In this document: positions 60,604 through 64,000 of the stretch, piece after piece | How positions within the stretch are numbered: position 1 is the stretch's first letter | Layout: the number at the start of each line of letters is the position of its first letter | NCBI RefSeq assembly: GCF_009905375.1 | Contig: NC_133649.1 | Location: 235,132,201-235,196,200 of the forward strand | DNA: 64,000 nt | Direction of reading: 5' to 3' | From: Apium graveolens | Lineage: Eukaryota > Streptophyta > Magnoliopsida > Apiales > Apiaceae | Program-made: the position numbers and the translations under genes | Notes under the pieces: model-generated | Databases searched by the model: none | Seen by the model: the letters and a program-made list of their open reading frames with translations, nothing else | Told to the model about the DNA's origin: nothing

Positions 60604-61895
60604 ATGAACAAGAAGGATGTTGGAGTCAAAATTCCATTTCTAGATAAAGATAATTATCACTACTGGAAGGTGAAGATGCACCTAAATCTTCTTTCTCAAG
60701 ATGAGGCTTATGTGGATTGTATAGAGAGAGGTCCTCATATACCAATAAGAGCTGCAACTGGCAATGAACCATATGTTCCCAAACCTAGGCATGATTGGTC
60801 AGACCCTGATATTGAGCAAGTCAGGAAAGATAAGAAGACCATGAACATATTGTTCAATGGAGTTGATAATTATATGTTTGATAACATCATTAACTGTAAA
60901 ACAGCCAAAGAGGTTTGGGACACAATCCAGATTATTTGTGATGGTACTGAGCAAGTAAGGGAGAACAAGATGCAGCTACTGATTCAGCAATATGAGCATT
61001 TCCACAGTGAAGAAAGTGAGTCTCTCACTTATATTTTTAGTAGATTTCAAAAGCTACTAAATGCTCTGAGGTTGCATGGAAGAGTCTATCAAACAAAAGA
61101 TTCTAACCTCAAGTTCCTTAGATCTCTTCCAAAAGAGTGGAAGCCAATGACAGTCTCATTGAGAAATTCACAGGTTTACAAGGAGTTCACCTTGGAGAGA
61201 CTGTATGGCATCCTAAAAACTTATGAGCTTGAAATAGAGTAAGATAAGAGGATGGAGAAAGGAAGGAAGAAAGGAGGGTCCATAGCACTGGTTGCTGAGT
61301 TAAAGAAGGAGAAAGAAATGAAGGTAGAAGCTGTTGAGTCTATATCAAAGGTCTGTGAAAGCAAGGGTAAAGGGCTGGTAGCTGAAAATGAAGATCACTT
61401 GAGCCAAGATGACATGGATGATATTGATGAACATCTAGCATTCCTATCCAGAAGATTTTCCAAGCTCAAATTTAAAAAGAATTTTGGAGCAGCCAAGCCA
61501 AATAGAAACATGGTGGATAAATCTAAATTCAAATGTTTCAAATGTGGCTTGTAGGGCATTTTGCCAGTGAGTGTAGAAAGTCTGATTCTAGCAAAAAGAA
61601 GTTTGAGCCTGTTGATTATAAAAAGAAATACTTTGAGTTGCTCAAACAAAAGGAAAGGGCTTTCATCACACGGGAGAATAATTGGACTGCAGATGGATTG
61701 GATGAAGATGAAAAAATAAGCTATGTCAATCTAGCCCTAATGGCCAAATCTGATGATACAGAAACAAGTTCTTCAAGTAATCAGGTAATCACCACTAACC
61801 TAGCACATTTATCTAAAGCTGAGTGTAATGATGCAATAAATGACATGTCTATAGAATTATATCACCTGCGTGTTACACTTAAGTCCCTCACTTAA
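60604..61895 (+). pseudogene. gag of E
   Basis: ATG at 60604, 212 residues very like S1 gag (MNKKDVGVKIPFLDKDNYHY), ending in TAA at 61240-61242, the same codon where S1 has TAG. The same frame resumes (MEKGRKKGGSIALVAELKKE) to CFKCGL near 61551, where a one-base deletion breaks the zinc knuckle; the following GHFASECRKSDSSKK is in another frame. It ends with VNLALMAKSDDTETSSSSNQ and the beginning of the coiled-coil region (AECNDAINDMSIELYHLRVT), stop at 61895. Confidence 0.85.
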
Positions 61896-62480
61896 ACAAA
61901 ATGTTAAAATTTAAAGAAAATAACTTGTTTTAAGTGAGAGGAATAATGTACTAGAATCTCAGTTTATTCAATTTGAGAAATTGAGAATTGAGTGTAAGAT
62001 TGCTAAGGATGAATTAACTCAGTCCTTGAAGAAAGAAGAGATTTAAAGAAGCAGCTTGAACGATAACAGGAAGTGATTAAGGCATGGAAATCATCCAGAG
62101 ATGTCCATGCTCAAATCACTAAAGTTCAAGGTATTGAGTCATTTTGTGATGCAACCTGAAAGAAGAGTAAAGAGAAGCTTGAGTCCAATTTGGTTGAAGG
62201 ATTGCTTACAGATGTGGACTCGACGGATGATGAAAATCATCCGTCGGATAATCAAAATGATTATCTGTCGAGTGACAAGGAGCCACATCTGTCGCCTGTG
62301 AGTAAACCAGTTAGCAAACCTAGCTAAGTTAAATGAGAAATATGGATCAGTTTCTAAGAACTTTATTCCAGAAGAATCAAGTCAAGTCAGGAAGGAAAAG
62401 AAAGTTAATGTTGGTCATCTGTCCATCAAGCAATTGAATGACAGATTAGAAAAGATTATTGAGGTTAAAACAAAAGTTGT
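61896..62480 (+). pseudogene. Coiled-coil C-terminal gag region of E, broken
   Basis: This segment is absent from S1. It is readable in pieces: QEVIKAWKSSRDVHAQITKV, KKSKEKLESNLVEGLLTDVD, DSTDDENHPSDNQNDYLSSD. Several stops and frameshifts. The last piece encodes the two motif hairpins at 62221-62265. It ends at the deletion joint near 62465-62485. Confidence 0.65.
62219..62272 (+). repeat. Two perfect motif hairpins in E gag
   Basis: CGACGGATGAT (62221-62231) faces its exact complement (62236-62246) around a GAAA loop. Directly after it, GATAATCA (62247-62254) faces TGATTATC (62258-62265) around AAA. The outer flanks CT and CTGTCGAG extend the same motif family. Confidence 0.8.
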
Positions 62481-63012
62481 GAATACTTCCTGCTACACTC
62501 AGAATATCTCTTTGGTTAATCAAGCAAAGTGCATGACTCCCTACCAATTGTTCAAGAACAAGAAGCCAACTCTAAATTTTCTTCATGTCTTTGGCTGCAA
62601 ATGTTACATCTTAAGGAATCAAACTGATCAACATGGAAAGTTTGATGCTAAAGCAGATGAAGGAATCTTTGTTGGATATGATGTGGGAAAAGTATATAGA
62701 GTCTATAATCTAAGAACCAACATTGTTATGGAATCAGTACATGTTGTGTTTGATGATAAAAAGATTGAAGGACTGCAAGATGGAGATTTCCATGAAAGCC
62801 TCAAGTTTGATAATGTGGAGATGGTTAGTGATGACAATGATGATGAAAGTGATCAAGAAACAGTGAATAAGGATAATGCAGAAAAATCTACAACAAATGA
62901 AGCATATAATTCAACATCTGTCGAGTTACAAAATGCTTCATCCGTCGGGAGACAATCTGCCTTACCCGTCGGGAGACAATCAGTTTCATCCGTCGAGACA
63001 CAAAGTGCATAA
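62481..63012 (+). pseudogene. Integrase C-terminal end and linker of E
   Basis: The frame from 62434 enters integrase sequence at VNTSCYTQNISLVNQAKCMT, which corresponds to S1 near 11320. Everything between the gag coiled coil and this point (second zinc region, protease, pre-integrase, integrase core with D-D-E) is deleted. Then FKNKKPTLNFLHVFGCKCYI and KADEGIFVGYDVGKVYRVY, and the repeat peptide SSVGRQSA. An in-frame TAA at 63010-63012 separates it from RT. Confidence 0.8.
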
Positions 63013-63020
63013 TCCGTCAG
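62916..63020 (+). repeat. Exact 24-base tandem array in the integrase-RT linker of E
   Basis: Five units with cores starting at 62916, 62940, 62964, 62988 and 63012, all 24 bases apart, each holding ATCCGTCG or a one-base variant. They encode 8-residue repeats of the SSVGRQSA type. Confidence 0.85.
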
Positions 63021-64000
63021 AACATTAAGAGAAGCTGAAAGTCAGAATAAATCACCTACAGAAAGTTCCCCTTTCTCAAATCATAGATTCACAAATTCAG
63101 GGGGAGTTTCTCATAATCAAAACTTAGTCATATATCAAGATAACAATGAGGCCTCTTCATCTAGGGTTAATCTACCTCAACAAAAGAAATGGACTAAAGA
63201 TCACCCTTTTGAGCTCATCATTGGTGATTCATCTTCTAGAGTTCAAACAAGGAGAGCAACTCAAGAAGAATGTCTATATAGAAGCTTCCTATCTAAGGAA
63301 GAACCAAAGAAGGTAGAAGAAGCTTTGTTAGATCCTGATTGGATTTTAGCTATGCAAGAGGAGCTAAACCAATTTGAAAGGAACAAGGTATGGAAGCTGG
63401 TACCCAAACCTAAAGGAAAGAATCCAATTAACACCAAGTGGGTATTCAGAAACAAGATGGATGAAAATGGCATAGTGGTCAGGAACAAAGCTATATTGGT
63501 TGCTAAGGGCTACTGTCAACAAGAAGGAATAGATTTTGATAAAACTTTTGCTCCTGTTGCAAGACTTGAAGCCATCAGAATTTTCTTAGCCTATGCAGCT
63601 CATGCCAATTTCAAGGTCTACCAAATGGATATTAAAACTGCCTTTCTAAATGGAGATTTGGAGGAGGAAGTCTATGTCAGTCAACCTCCTGGTTTTGAAG
63701 ATCCAAATTTTCCAGAATATGTCTACTATCTTTTGAAAGTACTTTATGGACTGAAGCAAGCACCTAGAGCCTGGTATGACACTTTATCAAAGTTTCTTTT
63801 GAAAAATCACTTCACAAGAGGTACTATTGATAAAACTTTATTCTTTAGAAATGTTAATGGCTCTAGTATACTTGTTCAAATCTATGTAGATGATATTATA
63901 TTTGGCTCTACAGATGAAAAACTTTGCAAAAAGTTTGCCAAATTGATGCAAAGTAAGTATGAAATGAGCATGATGGGAGAACTAACTTACTTTCTTAGTT
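63013..64000 (+). CDS. Reverse transcriptase of E, open to window edge
   Basis: No stop from 63013 to the last base (329 codons). Motifs in order: [48 protein letters not shown] (usual FDETFAPV, one Glu changed to Lys), [37 protein letters not shown] and the catalytic IYVDDIIFG. All three positions where S1 has stops are sense codons here. It has no start of its own; it would be made from a gag-pol precursor, but a stop lies just upstream at 63010-63012 and the integrase is deleted, so the element is not autonomous as seen. RNase H lies outside the window. Confidence 0.85.

Larger units (their letters stand above)
59494..64000 (+). mobile_element. Element E: second SIRE-type Copia element, runs off the window
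   Basis: 5' LTR 59494-60543, primer site, gag, gag coiled-coil region, integrase C-terminal end, RT. Same family as S1 but clearly diverged. The integrase core is deleted. RT is open to the last base. No right end visible. Confidence 0.85.

Noticed and set aside
62916..63020. 24-base regular repeats as a CRISPR-like array
   Set aside because: Units are contiguous without unique spacers, lie in a pol reading frame of a plant retroelement, and no cas genes exist.
1..64000. A host plant gene between the elements
   Set aside because: Every interval is assigned to an element by LTR match, target duplication or element-type coding traces; no exon-intron structure or non-element protein found.

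Overview
This is plant nuclear DNA made entirely of nested LTR retrotransposons; I see no host gene, tRNA or rRNA in the 64 kb. Methionine-tRNA-type primer sites (TGGTATCAGAGC), three Ty3/Gypsy chromovirus elements, one Athila-like element and SIRE-type Copia elements all point to a flowering plant, most likely a dicot. The species cannot be read from the sequence.

Layout, from oldest to youngest. (F) Bases 1-1500 are the tail of a SIRE-type Copia accessory ORF. (A) An Athila-like Gypsy element on the minus strand starts at 1501 and was split three times. Its visible parts are 1501-8025 (3' LTR, accessory ORF, integrase, RNase H, end of RT), 30003-34151 (rest of RT, protease, gag, primer site, start of the 5' LTR) and 59193-59493 (more of the 5' LTR). 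(S1) A SIRE-type Copia element, 8026-30002, plus strand, sits in A's RT with target duplication AGAAC. (B) A chromovirus, 14819-24915, plus strand, sits in S1's accessory ORF with duplication GGCTA. (C) A chromovirus, 34152-59187, minus strand, sits in A's 5' LTR with duplication ACCCC. (D) A chromovirus with 4.1-kb LTRs, 36349-50062, plus strand, sits in the 3' LTR of C with duplication CACAG. (E) A second SIRE-type Copia, from 59494, sits in A's 5' LTR and runs off the window.

By-eye LTR comparison gives an age order that agrees with the nesting: D about 0.4% divergence, B about 1.4%, C and S1 about 3-4%, A more. All elements are broken. Stops in S1 are mostly C-to-T or G-to-A changes, and B and D have very similar LTRs around ruined coding regions, so they were probably copied by proteins supplied by other elements. 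The only long intact reading frame of a key enzyme is the RT of E at the right edge.

The most unusual signal is a 10-base motif, CTCGACGGAT and its reverse complement ATCCGTCGAG. It recurs throughout the two SIRE-type elements: in the LTRs, inside gag, as 24-base tandem repeats between integrase and RT, in front of the accessory ORF, and inside that ORF. It appears in several reading frames and both orientations, often as paired arms able to form hairpins, some perfect and one with an apparent compensating change. A second theme is that both A and S1 seem to carry an LTR-like promoter module in front of their accessory ORF.
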